A DNA stretch of 64,000 nt from positions 62,001 to 126,000 of the forward strand of contig NZ_VWSG01000008.1 of assembly GCF_008629655.1 (NCBI RefSeq), written 5' to 3'. The position numbers and the translations under genes are program-made. Within the stretch, counting starts at the first letter, position 1. Each line of letters starts with the position of its first letter. Below the pieces are notes generated by a model that made no database searches, was not told the DNA's origin, and was given only the letters and a program-made list of their open reading frames with translations. This document shows positions 54,901 through 61,585 of the stretch, piece after piece. The DNA comes from Paenimyroides baculatum (GTDB taxonomy: Bacteria; Bacteroidota; Bacteroidia; Flavobacteriales; Flavobacteriaceae).

Positions 54901-55901
54901 TGCTGTAATGACAAATTGCCGACATCTTCCGGTGAAAAGTCAAGTATTTCTCGCCCTTTTTCGTTCACGGCAAGAATCTTTCCATCTAGATCGTGCATAC
55001 TCATAAGTCCTATTGCATTTTCAAAGAAATTTCTAAAACGGCGTTCCGAACTTTCTAGTTTTCTGTGTTCTTCAATATCATGAGTAATATTGCGGCCAAA
55101 ACATATTATTTCGGTATTTTGTCTGTTAGGCTTAAAGTACCATTCTATAAACAACTCTTCCTGATCATCGAGTGTTGTTATTGTTGTGGTAGTAAATCCT
55201 CCTGAATTATAAGATAACGCGTCTAATTTTTGTTGCAAATCTGTACTGTTTCCCAATACATCTGATAACTTCAAATAAACCAGTTCACTTTTATTCTTTT
55301 GAAACAGAGCTTCGAATGCTGGATTTACATCTTTAAATACCTGATCATTTTTTAAGACACAAATAAGATTATTGGTAACATTAAAGATTTCAGAAAAATA
55401 TTCCGCCTGAATATTCTCTCTTCTGCGAAGCAGTGTTTTAGTTACTGCTTTGCCCAGATTTTTTAAAGATACAATCTGTTTATCCGAAAGTGATTTAGGG
55501 ACAAAATCTACCACACATATTGTTGCCAGAACCAACCCGTTTTCATCAACTAAAGGAACACCAGCATAAAACCTTATATTTCCATCGATTATCATTCTTT
55601 TGGATGATGTTCTTTCGTCAAGGAAGGTATCTTCAATAATAAGAACATCTCGACTCATGATAGTATACTGACAAACTGTTTCACGACGCGGAACAAAATC
55701 TACATCCATTCCAACACAGCTTTGTATACGCTGATGATTTGCCTCCATCACTCCAATGATCGCCACAGGGCAATCGGTAATCAAACATGCTGCTTCTGCA
55801 AAAATATCCAATTCAGGATCTTTTTTTAAATCCAATAATTCGTGGAGCTTTAAACTTTCAAGCCTTTGGTTTTCATTAGGCGGCATAGGGTATGTAGTCA
55901 T
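51987..55901 (-). CDS. Hybrid sensor histidine kinase, GAF-PASx4-HK-RECx2-HPt
   Basis: 1304 residues, soluble. Domains in order: GAF (about 20-160), PAS (about 165-280), PAS/PAC (285-405), PAS (415-525), PAS (535-650), HisKA with His681 in NMSHEIRTPLN, HATPase (about 775-900; NLLGNAVKF, TGIGI, GGTGLGL), receiver 1 with Asp966 (LMDYHMP), receiver 2 with Asp1113 (LMDVQMP) and HPt with His1249 (FLHKLKGTSG). This allows a full phosphorelay in one chain; a separate output regulator would be needed and the one next to it is truncated. The signal is unknown. Confidence 0.95.
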   Translation of the reverse strand: MTTYPMPPNENQRLESLKLHELLDLKKDPELDIFAEAACLITDCPVAIIGVMEANHQRIQSCVGMDVDFVPRRETVCQYTIMSRDVLIIEDTFLDERTSSKRMIIDGNIRFYAGVPLVDENGLVLATICVVDFVPKSLSDKQIVSLKNLGKAVTKTLLRRRENIQAEYFSEIFNVTNNLICVLKNDQVFKDVNPAFEALFQKNKSELVYLKLSDVLGNSTDLQQKLDALSYNSGGFTTTTITTLDDQEELFIEWYFKPNRQNTEIICFGRNITHDIEEHRKLESSERRFRNFFENAIGLMSMHDLDGKILAVNEKGREILDFSPEDVGNLSLQQLVPPQHLQNLNDYMQRIIEKGEDTGTMILRTKTGKDIYWMYNNMLETDENGKQYVVSTALNMTERIQLERDLIYTQKILEQTNKVASVGGWEVNLKTNKIFWSDSTKKIHRVPEQYTPDLDSAIAFYEEKSKPRIEQLFLRAVEKGLPYDEELRLRRHDGSLIWVRVKGIPEFEDGVCVRVFGIIQDIDQSKNTYLELEKKEAMLRYFVNYVPAAVAMLDNNLNYISVSKRWLQEFHDNCSDIIGQNLYEVNPNIPDERRAIYTKALQGQAYKNENQKFEIPGESTPQHFNWEVIPWHLSNGTVGGVVISTQNITNSVKINQELKEAKTLADLASKAKSEFLANMSHEIRTPLNGVIGFSDLLLKTPLTDMQVQYLNYISDSGNSLLSIINDILDFSKIESGKLELFIDRYNVYDLANHVVNIILYQAQSKGLELLLNIEQGLPNTVWIDEARIKQVLINLLGNAVKFTEVGEIEFAVSRLKQNDEKITLRFSVRDTGIGIPKERQKRIFDAFTQEDSSVSKKYGGTGLGLTISNNLLKYMGTNLMLESEMEKGSVFYFDIEVPYDKDDLQENDDDMTEIGRVLVVDDNQNNRTILQHMLAYKNIKSEAAANGLEAIQLLMNGERFDMILMDYHMPVLSGLETIEKIKELFKIQEEMIPLIVLHTSSEENEFISAFRKDDKSYCLLKPIKSDELYRTLRYALKDSKQNNGKKDRVVSTEEMVIEQPMTVLLADDNPVNRALNNKMMQLSAPNAILIEVSDGKQALMKCSETVYDLILMDVQMPVMDGIEATRSIRTLPDYKDVPIVGISAGNSVGEKERCLSAGMSDFLPKPIRQAELFAVIKKNIAVDNYTTRNSNLDTSDDLDKKMIEEQLGDDEEFKGFFINLVIQELTNTKQELQKIISDYESTTAKGFLHKLKGTSGTSGLVKLTERAAFWEQEIESNPDLYIMEQEITNEINKGIEIFRQMKKK

Positions 55902-56146
55902 ATTACTTACAATTAATGTATCCCATAAAAGAGGGATATCTCCTGTAAAGTTATATTATTTTTTTTAAGACCTTAGAAATCTAAAAAAAATATTACATTA
56001 CGTAGCAGTTTAATCTTTTAGTATTAAATGAATGCTCAATGAGGGTTAAAAGACCCACAAAAAGAAATTCATCTTAGTAATTAAGTTAAATTCCTATTTT
56101 GTATAGCCAAATTATTTTAAACCTACTCTTTATTATTAGGCTTAGA

Positions 56147-56605
56147 TTATTTCTTTGTCAATACCAGCCCTTTATCATATTCCAAATTTGCAGGATCTTT
56201 AAACACCATTTTTCCGTTTATTTGCTCTACGTCGCCATAACCTTCAACCGCAGATGTTTCAGTTAGTTTAAATGCAACCTGTCTTTCAGACAAAACTCCT
56301 TCCGAAGAAAACGTATAATCTGCCAGCAGAATTCCATCTTTAATTTCGCCAATAAAAGTACCCGAATTTCGGTCTTTTTCTTTTAAGGCATACATTAGGT
56401 TTCCGCTTGCCTTATTGCCATCAACCATAAGCTGCAACGTTACAGTAGTACCATTTTCCTGGTAATTATACATTCCCGAAAAATCGGTTTGGCTTGAATT
56501 AGTAATTGTAGATGTAACCGTATCGTTACTTTCAATCTTTTCTGTTTTTTTGGCACATGCGCTTAACAATACAATCGCACCAAAACAATATAGGATCTTT
56601 TTCAT
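56147..56605 (-). CDS. Hypothetical lipoprotein
   Basis: 152 residues with lipobox LSAC (Cys17), then a linker and a beta-rich domain (GMYNYQENGTTVTLQLMVDGNKASGNLMYALKEKDRNSG is its hallmark, cited in parts: GNKASGNL, DRNSGTF). Proteins with this wording occur in flavobacteria as small lipoproteins of unknown role. Its last 24 bases recur exactly at 51910-51933, see findings. It is followed on the same strand by the hybrid kinase after a 245-bp spacer. Confidence 0.8.
   Translation of the reverse strand: MKKILYCFGAIVLLSACAKKTEKIESNDTVTSTITNSSQTDFSGMYNYQENGTTVTLQLMVDGNKASGNLMYALKEKDRNSGTFIGEIKDGILLADYTFSSEGVLSERQVAFKLTETSAVEGYGDVEQINGKMVFKDPANLEYDKGLVLTKK
56148..56171 (-). repeat. 24-bp direct repeat, copy B (3' end of lipoprotein gene)
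   Basis: Exact second copy of 51910-51933. Here it is the normal end of the lipoprotein gene (GLVLTKK stop). Distance between copies is 4238 bp and both have the same orientation. Confidence 0.9.
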
Positions 56606-56627
56606 AGGATTTCTTTTTAAATTAAAA

Positions 56628-57317
56628 CTATTTTTTCAGATTTTCACTGAATGCTTTTCTAAATTTATCAACTTTTGGTTTAACTACCAAACGACAATAT
56701 GCCTGATCGGGATTGTTTTCGTAATAATTCTGATGATAATCTTCTGCTTTATAAAACTTTTTAAACGGAGCCACCTGTGTAACAACCGGTTTATTATAAG
56801 CCTTTTCTTTATTGAGCTGATCTATGTAAAATTCGGTCAGTTGTTTTTGTTCGGGATTATGATAGAAAACCGCAGAACGGTACTGCGTTCCTACATCATT
56901 CCCTTGTCGGTTCAATTGTGTAGGATCGTGTGTTACAAAAAAGGCTTCCAACAGTTCTTTATACGAAATTACAGCAGGATCAAACACAATATTACAGGCT
57001 TCTGCGTGATTGGTGTTTCCGTTAGAAACCTCTTCATACGTTGGATTTTCGGTTGTTCCGCCGGTATAACCCGATGTCACGGAAACAACGCCTTCTAACT
57101 GTTTAAACTGTTCTTCCACACACCAAAAACAACCGGCTGCAAATGTAGCGGTTTCTGTTTTTCCTGATAAAACAGGCTGTTTTTCAGCAATAGTTTTATT
57201 TGTTGATTTTTCTTTAGTGTTAGATTTAGATGTGCTTTGTCCGCACGAAGAAAACGGCAGTGCAAAACAACACAAAAAGAATAAGTTAACCACATTCAGC
57301 ATTTTAATACTTTTCAT
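56628..57317 (-). CDS. msrA: Peptide methionine sulfoxide reductase MsrA, lipoprotein form
   Basis: 229 residues. Reduces methionine-S-sulfoxide. Active-site motif GCFWCVEEQF has Cys63 as catalytic residue; GYTGGTTENPTYEEVSNGNTNHAE and YRSAVFYHNPEQ follow as in the family. The N-terminal segment (about 6-25, ending FSSCGQS) is a lipoprotein signal, so the enzyme is probably in the periplasm, unlike the usual cytosolic MsrA. No MsrB is encoded nearby. Confidence 0.95.
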   Translation of the reverse strand: MKSIKMLNVVNLFFLCCFALPFSSCGQSTSKSNTKEKSTNKTIAEKQPVLSGKTETATFAAGCFWCVEEQFKQLEGVVSVTSGYTGGTTENPTYEEVSNGNTNHAEACNIVFDPAVISYKELLEAFFVTHDPTQLNRQGNDVGTQYRSAVFYHNPEQKQLTEFYIDQLNKEKAYNKPVVTQVAPFKKFYKAEDYHQNYYENNPDQAYCRLVVKPKVDKFRKAFSENLKK

Positions 57318-57456
57318 ACATACAGCTTTTTAACGATTGATAGCTAGTGTAAAGTTCGTAAAATGATGACGGATTTGTTATAAATAAATGCTAAATTACC
57401 AATTGCAGGTTTTTTGCTTTTATATATCAAAATAACTAAAGTTCAAGTGCTTTTTC

Positions 57457-57599
57457 CCACAGATGCACCGATATATTTTAGGATGTACTGTAATTCTACA
57501 TAATTTAATTTACACAGATTTTGAATGCTACGCATTCAATCATTTTAAACATTTATAAATTTACTATATAGTAACAATAAGAAATCTGTGTATCTGTGG
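57457..57599. repeat. Nested palindromic element, CCACAGAT family
   Basis: Fills most of the 332-bp gap between msrA and the 48-aa gene. Three nested inverted pairs: CCACAGAT (57457-57464)/ATCTGTGG (57592-57599), ACACAGATTT (57512-57521)/AAATCTGTGT (57582-57591) and a compact TTGAATGC/GCATTCAA hairpin at 57521-57539. No coding potential. The rest of the gap (57318-57456, 57600-57649) shows nothing. Confidence 0.7.
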
Positions 57600-57649
57600 T
57601 TTATTTTATAAACATTACAGGGTAATTGAATATCTTTATATAAAAAAGC

Positions 57650-57796
57650 ATGAAAAAATCGTTTTTTAAAATACTGAACAGTATCAATAAAAAAATACTG
57701 CCCAGCTATATAGATAAAGATCCTGCAAAATTAAGCAAGGTTCAGCAAGCCGTTCTGGCTTTTCGCTATTGGGTTTTGGTGCAATCTAAAGAGTAA
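57650..57796 (+). CDS. Small conserved protein, 48 residues
   Basis: ATG AAA AAA TCG opens a 48-codon frame ending at 57796 (product starts MKKSFFKILNSINKKILPSY and ends YWVLVQSKE). Basic, Lys/Phe/Leu-rich, with a predicted amphipathic N-terminal helix. From memory, 45-50 residue proteins with a start like MKKxFFKxxxxINKxxLPS occur widely in flavobacteria and have been misnamed SsrA-binding protein. That is established only from recollection. It is convergent with the lipoprotein gene that follows, with one base between stops. Confidence 0.65.
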   Translation: MKKSFFKILNSINKKILPSYIDKDPAKLSKVQQAVLAFRYWVLVQSKE

Positions 57797-57797
57797 A

Positions 57798-58133
57798 TTA
57801 CTGTAATTCTGTTACGGTGATATACGTTACACCTTCGGTATCAACCCAGGTAGATCCTGAAACGGTAATGGTTTCACCTTCTTCGTAACGCTTATATTCA
57901 CTACCCGATTTTTGCAAATTGATTCTGCTTATGGTAGCGTTGTACATTTTTTTGTCGGCAGCCTGTAACACCGCTGTGTAACCGTCTTTTCCGTTAGTTA
58001 TAGTAGTTATCTTTCCTGTAACTGTTACGTTTTCCTGATTTTGTTCGGTTGTTTCTACCTTGTTTTTCTTACAAACACAACCGGTAGTAACCAATGTTGT
58101 AACGGTAAAAAATGCTAAAACTAAATTTTTCAT
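57798..58133 (-). CDS. Small hypothetical lipoprotein
   Basis: 111 residues with lipobox TTGC (Cys19), followed by a Lys/Glu linker and a short beta-rich domain (VTVTGKITTITNGKDGYTAVLQ, GETITVSGSTWVDTEGVTYI), possibly an OB-like fold. It lies 5 bp after the GNAT gene stop on the same strand. No function assigned. Confidence 0.75.
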   Translation of the reverse strand: MKNLVLAFFTVTTLVTTGCVCKKNKVETTEQNQENVTVTGKITTITNGKDGYTAVLQAADKKMYNATISRINLQKSGSEYKRYEEGETITVSGSTWVDTEGVTYITVTELQ

Positions 58134-58138
58134 AGTAA

Positions 58139-58579
58139 TTATTTATTTATTGAATATTCTAAATGCAGTAACGGATAAGGTTTTCCCATACCGTCAGTTT
58201 CAGAGTAACCTTTTTGTTGATATCCCTGTTTTAAATAAAAGTCGACCGCCTGCGTATTTTGTTCGTTAACATCAACTTTATAAATCTGCAATGTGTTAAT
58301 AATATAATCTACTGCAATTTTACCAAAGCCATTGCCTCTACTTTCGGCATCAACAAACAACATTTCCAGATTATCATCAGAAACTGAAAAGAAACATGGA
58401 ATAATCCCAACATCTTCCACAACAAAAACATTCAATTGCGGTAGAAATTCGTTTGGAATCAATTTCTTAAACAGTTCTAAATCTTCTTTCTTCAGAAAAT
58501 CATGTGTTGCTTTAACCGAACTTTCCCAAATTTCCATAATTCGAGGATAATCTTTTGTATCGGCTTTTCTAATTTTCAT
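58139..58579 (-). CDS. GNAT family N-acetyltransferase
   Basis: 146 residues starting MKIRKADTKDYPRIMEIWESS. The acetyl-CoA motif is RGNGFGKIAVDYII (about 87-100), with EMLFVDAESRG upstream and VNEQNTQAVDFYLKQGY downstream, as in YjaB-like enzymes. Substrate unknown. The frame opens 7 codons earlier at 58600, but a -7 box at 58598-58605 rules that out. It and the small lipoprotein downstream are one transcript. Confidence 0.9.
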   Translation of the reverse strand: MKIRKADTKDYPRIMEIWESSVKATHDFLKKEDLELFKKLIPNEFLPQLNVFVVEDVGIIPCFFSVSDDNLEMLFVDAESRGNGFGKIAVDYIINTLQIYKVDVNEQNTQAVDFYLKQGYQQKGYSETDGMGKPYPLLHLEYSINK

Positions 58580-58597
58580 ACTATTAAAATCAACACT

Positions 58598-58605
58598 CAA
58601 AAATA
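58598..58605 (-). promoter_or_regulatory. -7 box of GNAT gene promoter
   Basis: Exact minus-strand TAnnTTTG (TATTTTTG), predicted start about 12 bases before the GNAT ATG at 58579. Confidence 0.5.
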
Positions 58606-58698
58606 TAAAATCTAAAGAACCAATTCCAATAATAATTTCGTAAATTCATATTGATTATTTCGAATGTGATTTTTTATGTTCGATCTAAATAATTTGCT

Positions 58699-59247
58699 AT
58701 GAAAAGAAAAAACGTATTACTAACAGCTGCCGTTATAGTAATTGCAGGTGTTACCGGATTTGTGTATTCGTGCAAATCTGTTAAAGTTCCGGAAGGAATT
58801 ACCGTTGTTAAAGATTTTAAAATCGAGCCTTACATGGGCACGTGGTACGAAATTGCCCGATTTGATTTTAAACACGAAAAAGATTTAAGTAATGTTACTG
58901 CGACCTATTCATTAAACGAAAATGGTACGGTGAAGGTTGTAAACAGAGGTTACAACTATGTAAAAGACAAATGGGAACAAGCCAACGGAAAAGCAACTTT
59001 TGTAGACAAAACAAACGAAGGTGCATTGAAAGTATCTTTTTTCGGACCTTTTTATGCCGGATACAATGTGGTTTTAATGCAGCCCGATTATGAAAATGCT
59101 TTGATTTTTGGCGAAACAAAAGATTATATCTGGATACTTTCCCGAAACAAAACCATTCCAAACAACGTAAAAGAAAAATTTTTGAAGGAAGCTGAAAATG
59201 CAGGTTATGATTTATCGCGATTGGTGTGGACGAAGCATGATAAATAA
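58699..59247 (+). CDS. blc: Blc-like outer-membrane lipocalin lipoprotein
   Basis: 182 residues. Hydrophobic N-terminus with Cys25 (FVYSCKS) as probable lipid-anchor site. The lipocalin hallmark YMGTWYEIARFDFKHEKDL (GxWYEIAR) is at about 44-60, with NRGYNYVKDKWEQANGKA, VSFFGPFYAGYNVVLMQPDY and YIWILSRNKTIP as in bacterial Blc. It binds lipids, probably lysophospholipids, at the envelope. It stands alone; upstream region has no strong promoter box. Confidence 0.92.
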   Translation: MKRKNVLLTAAVIVIAGVTGFVYSCKSVKVPEGITVVKDFKIEPYMGTWYEIARFDFKHEKDLSNVTATYSLNENGTVKVVNRGYNYVKDKWEQANGKATFVDKTNEGALKVSFFGPFYAGYNVVLMQPDYENALIFGETKDYIWILSRNKTIPNNVKEKFLKEAENAGYDLSRLVWTKHDK

Positions 59248-59267
59248 TGTTATTGAGAATCAAAACT

Positions 59268-59344
59268 CCGTCACTTCGAGTAGCGGAACGTAGTGAAGCG
59301 TATCGAGAAGTCAATAAAAAATAAGTTCTCGACAAGCTCGAACT
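59268..59344. repeat. Intergenic palindromic repeat, ACTTCGAG family
   Basis: Contains ACTTCGAG...CGAGAAGT and a compact GTTCTCGACAAGCTCGAAC hairpin (59324-59342). This composition, ending in TTCTCGACAAGCTCGAA, is a widespread motif in flavobacterial spacers (from memory). It fills the gap between the lipocalin gene and the convergent DUF4130 gene. Confidence 0.65.
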
Positions 59345-59380
59345 TACGTGCTGTGATGATTTATCTTTAAAGTAAATTAT

Positions 59381-60145
59381 CTATCTCTGCTTCTCAACCA
59401 GATATTTCCAATATCGTTTAGGAACATGCTGTACGTGCAGTTTTATGTTCCTACGGGCTTCTATGTTGGTGCTTTTAAAATACTGTTTCCACAAACGTTT
59501 AAAAAGTTCGTCGCGTTCGTCCAAAGCAATTGTTAAACTGCTGCTCTGTAAATTTTTCTGTTCGGTGGTATCAATTTCAATTTCCGATACAGCAACGGTG
59601 TCATAATAAAATCCGTATTTGCGTTTAACATCGTAAATAATCCAGGGCATATCGGCATATCTATTTCTAAAAAACGATAAGATCAAAGGCAGCACATTAA
59701 AATCGGGTTCAATGATTGCATAATACAATCCGTCGTTACTTTTGCTGAAACGGATAAACGCCTTCATGCGGTGGCGTTCCCTGCTTACTTTCTTTAAGGT
59801 TTGATGGAAATACAGCACCTGTGTATCGCCAAAATTTTCCAACACATCGGTTTGTCCCTGAAATAATCGCACCATAATGTAATACGCAGCTTGCCATGCT
59901 ACCGGATCTTCAGACAAAAATGCTCTGTAGATATCATCGACGATCAATTTTCCGAATTTACTTTTCAATCCATTCTGAATCCGCTGCGCTTTATCAACAT
60001 CGGTAAAAATAGTTCGTTCAGGCAGGAATATATCCGGCTGAAACAAACCTTCGGCAACAGGTACGGCATGCCATTCCTTCATTTCGAAACACTCGAAAAC
60101 GCAACACAAAAAACCCTGATAACTGCCATCGAAAACATAATTCAT
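59381..60145 (-). CDS. DUF4130 / TIGR03915-type DNA-metabolism protein
   Basis: 254 residues beginning MNYVFDGSYQGFLCCVFE, the opening of the PF13566 (DUF4130) family, TIGR03915. Conserved-looking blocks: RQ-free ENFGDTQVLYFHQTLKKVSRERHRMKAFIRF, then IEPDFNVLPLILSFFRNRYADMPWIIYD. The family is annotated as a putative DNA repair component and in other bacteria is fused to, or encoded with, UdgX-type uracil-DNA glycosylase-like proteins and a radical SAM protein. It directly follows the radical SAM gene (next stop and start are contiguous), so the two are one operon. Confidence 0.9.
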   Translation of the reverse strand: MNYVFDGSYQGFLCCVFECFEMKEWHAVPVAEGLFQPDIFLPERTIFTDVDKAQRIQNGLKSKFGKLIVDDIYRAFLSEDPVAWQAAYYIMVRLFQGQTDVLENFGDTQVLYFHQTLKKVSRERHRMKAFIRFSKSNDGLYYAIIEPDFNVLPLILSFFRNRYADMPWIIYDVKRKYGFYYDTVAVSEIEIDTTEQKNLQSSSLTIALDERDELFKRLWKQYFKSTNIEARRNIKLHVQHVPKRYWKYLVEKQR

Positions 60146-61411
60146 CTAAAACAGTTTTAACTGGTTTTCGGCAATTTCTTGCTTATACTTGCTGTTCCCT
60201 GTCTGCAAAATAATATTTTTTAACTGTGGCGCGTATTTAAAACCCAAAGGCGTAACCGAATCGGCACAAGTAATAAAATGTTTTGCCCTGTTATAGGCAA
60301 TTCCCATTTTTTTAAGCTGGTATTCGCGCAAACTTCCATACTTTCTTGCAGAAACAATTTTCATAGCAGATCCTCTGCCGATTCCCGGAACACGGATAAT
60401 GGTCTGATAATCGGCTTTGTTGATATCAACCGGAAACAAATGTAGGTTTCGCAATGCCCAACCTAGTTTAGGATCAATATCCAGATCCAACTGCGTAAAA
60501 GCAGGATTCAGAATTTCGTTCAAAGAGAAATTATAAAACCGTAACAGCCAATCGGTTTGATACAATCGATTTTCTCGGATTAATGGCGGACGCGTACCTA
60601 TTTGCGGTAAATTGGTATCGGTATTATTTATAGGAATGTATCCGCTGTAATACACCCTTTTTAGCTGATATTTCTTATAAAATTCATCGGCAACACTCAT
60701 AATTTCCCAATCGTTTTCAGGCGTGGCGCCAATAACCATCTGGGTACTTTGCCCGGCTGGAACAAAAGTAGGAGTATGTTTAATTAATTTTTTTTCGTTT
60801 TGAAACGTCTGTATTTTAGTATTTACAAACTGTAAAGGCTTGCGAACGGCATCGTGACTTTTTTCGGGAGCCACCAGTTTTAAGCCGGCTTCGGTTGGCA
60901 TTTCTAAATTAATACTCATACGGTCAACGTACAAACCCGCTTCCTGAATCAGTTCTTCGCTGGCACCGGGAATCGTTTTTAAGTGGATATAACCGTTGTA
61001 ACGCTCTTCTAATCGAAGTTTTTTAACGATTCGCAGCAGACGTTCCATGGTAAAATCGGCATTTTTAAAAATACCCGAGCTTAAAAACAAACCTTCAATG
61101 TAGTTTCTGCGGTAAAAGTTCATGGTTAAATCTACAACTTCTTCCACAGTAAAGGCAGCCCGTTTTACATCGTTACTTTTACGGCTTACACAAAAAGCAC
61201 AATCGTAAATACAATGGTTTGTCAGCAGAATTTTAAGCAGTGACACACACCTGCCGTCTTCGGTATAGGTGTGACAGATCCCGGAAGAAGACGCATCTCC
61301 AATTCCCCCGGTATTTTTCCGCTTGCTTCCGCTTGAACTGCAACTTACATCGTACTTTGCGGCATCGGCAAGAATCATTAATTTCTCTTCAATTCGTTCC
61401 AAAACATTCAT
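60146..61411 (-). CDS. Putative DNA modification/repair radical SAM protein (TIGR03916)
   Basis: 421 residues. Radical SAM cluster motif CIYDCAFC (Cys67, Cys71, Cys74; CxxxCxxC) near the N-terminus, preceded by a further cysteine-containing stretch (SGICHTYTEDGRC). The C-terminal part has a helix-hairpin-helix DNA-binding region (about 330-365; IIRVPGIGRGSAMKIVSARKYG). This matches the TIGR03916 family, which is always considered DNA-related but has no proven substrate. Its start sits 15 bases after a -7 box and its stop abuts the DUF4130 gene. Confidence 0.92.
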   Translation of the reverse strand: MNVLERIEEKLMILADAAKYDVSCSSSGSKRKNTGGIGDASSSGICHTYTEDGRCVSLLKILLTNHCIYDCAFCVSRKSNDVKRAAFTVEEVVDLTMNFYRRNYIEGLFLSSGIFKNADFTMERLLRIVKKLRLEERYNGYIHLKTIPGASEELIQEAGLYVDRMSINLEMPTEAGLKLVAPEKSHDAVRKPLQFVNTKIQTFQNEKKLIKHTPTFVPAGQSTQMVIGATPENDWEIMSVADEFYKKYQLKRVYYSGYIPINNTDTNLPQIGTRPPLIRENRLYQTDWLLRFYNFSLNEILNPAFTQLDLDIDPKLGWALRNLHLFPVDINKADYQTIIRVPGIGRGSAMKIVSARKYGSLREYQLKKMGIAYNRAKHFITCADSVTPLGFKYAPQLKNIILQTGNSKYKQEIAENQLKLF

Positions 61412-61425
61412 TCTTATGATCTTAT

Positions 61426-61433
61426 CAAAGGTA
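61426..61433 (-). promoter_or_regulatory. -7 box of radical SAM/DUF4130 operon
   Basis: Exact minus-strand TAnnTTTG (TACCTTTG), predicted start about 8 bases before the ATG at 61411. Confidence 0.5.
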
Positions 61434-61585
61434 CTTATTTCCCAATTTTTAAAAATGTCGTTACCCTGTTAAAAACGACATGGAACTGTTAAGATTTTGA
61501 TAAGATGTTCTTTAGTGACTGACTATGCATTTTTTAGCTGCCGAATTATTGCTAACTTGTAGTTTCATTTTTAAAAATTAAAGCT

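Noticed and set aside
51910..56171. 24-bp repeats as target-site duplication of an insertion sequence
   Set aside because: No transposase gene or terminal inverted repeats between them, and one copy is simply the end of a gene. A rearrangement scar is a better reading.
57457..57599. CRISPR-like array in the msrA spacer
   Set aside because: Repeats are inverted and nested, not direct and evenly spaced, and no cas gene is present.
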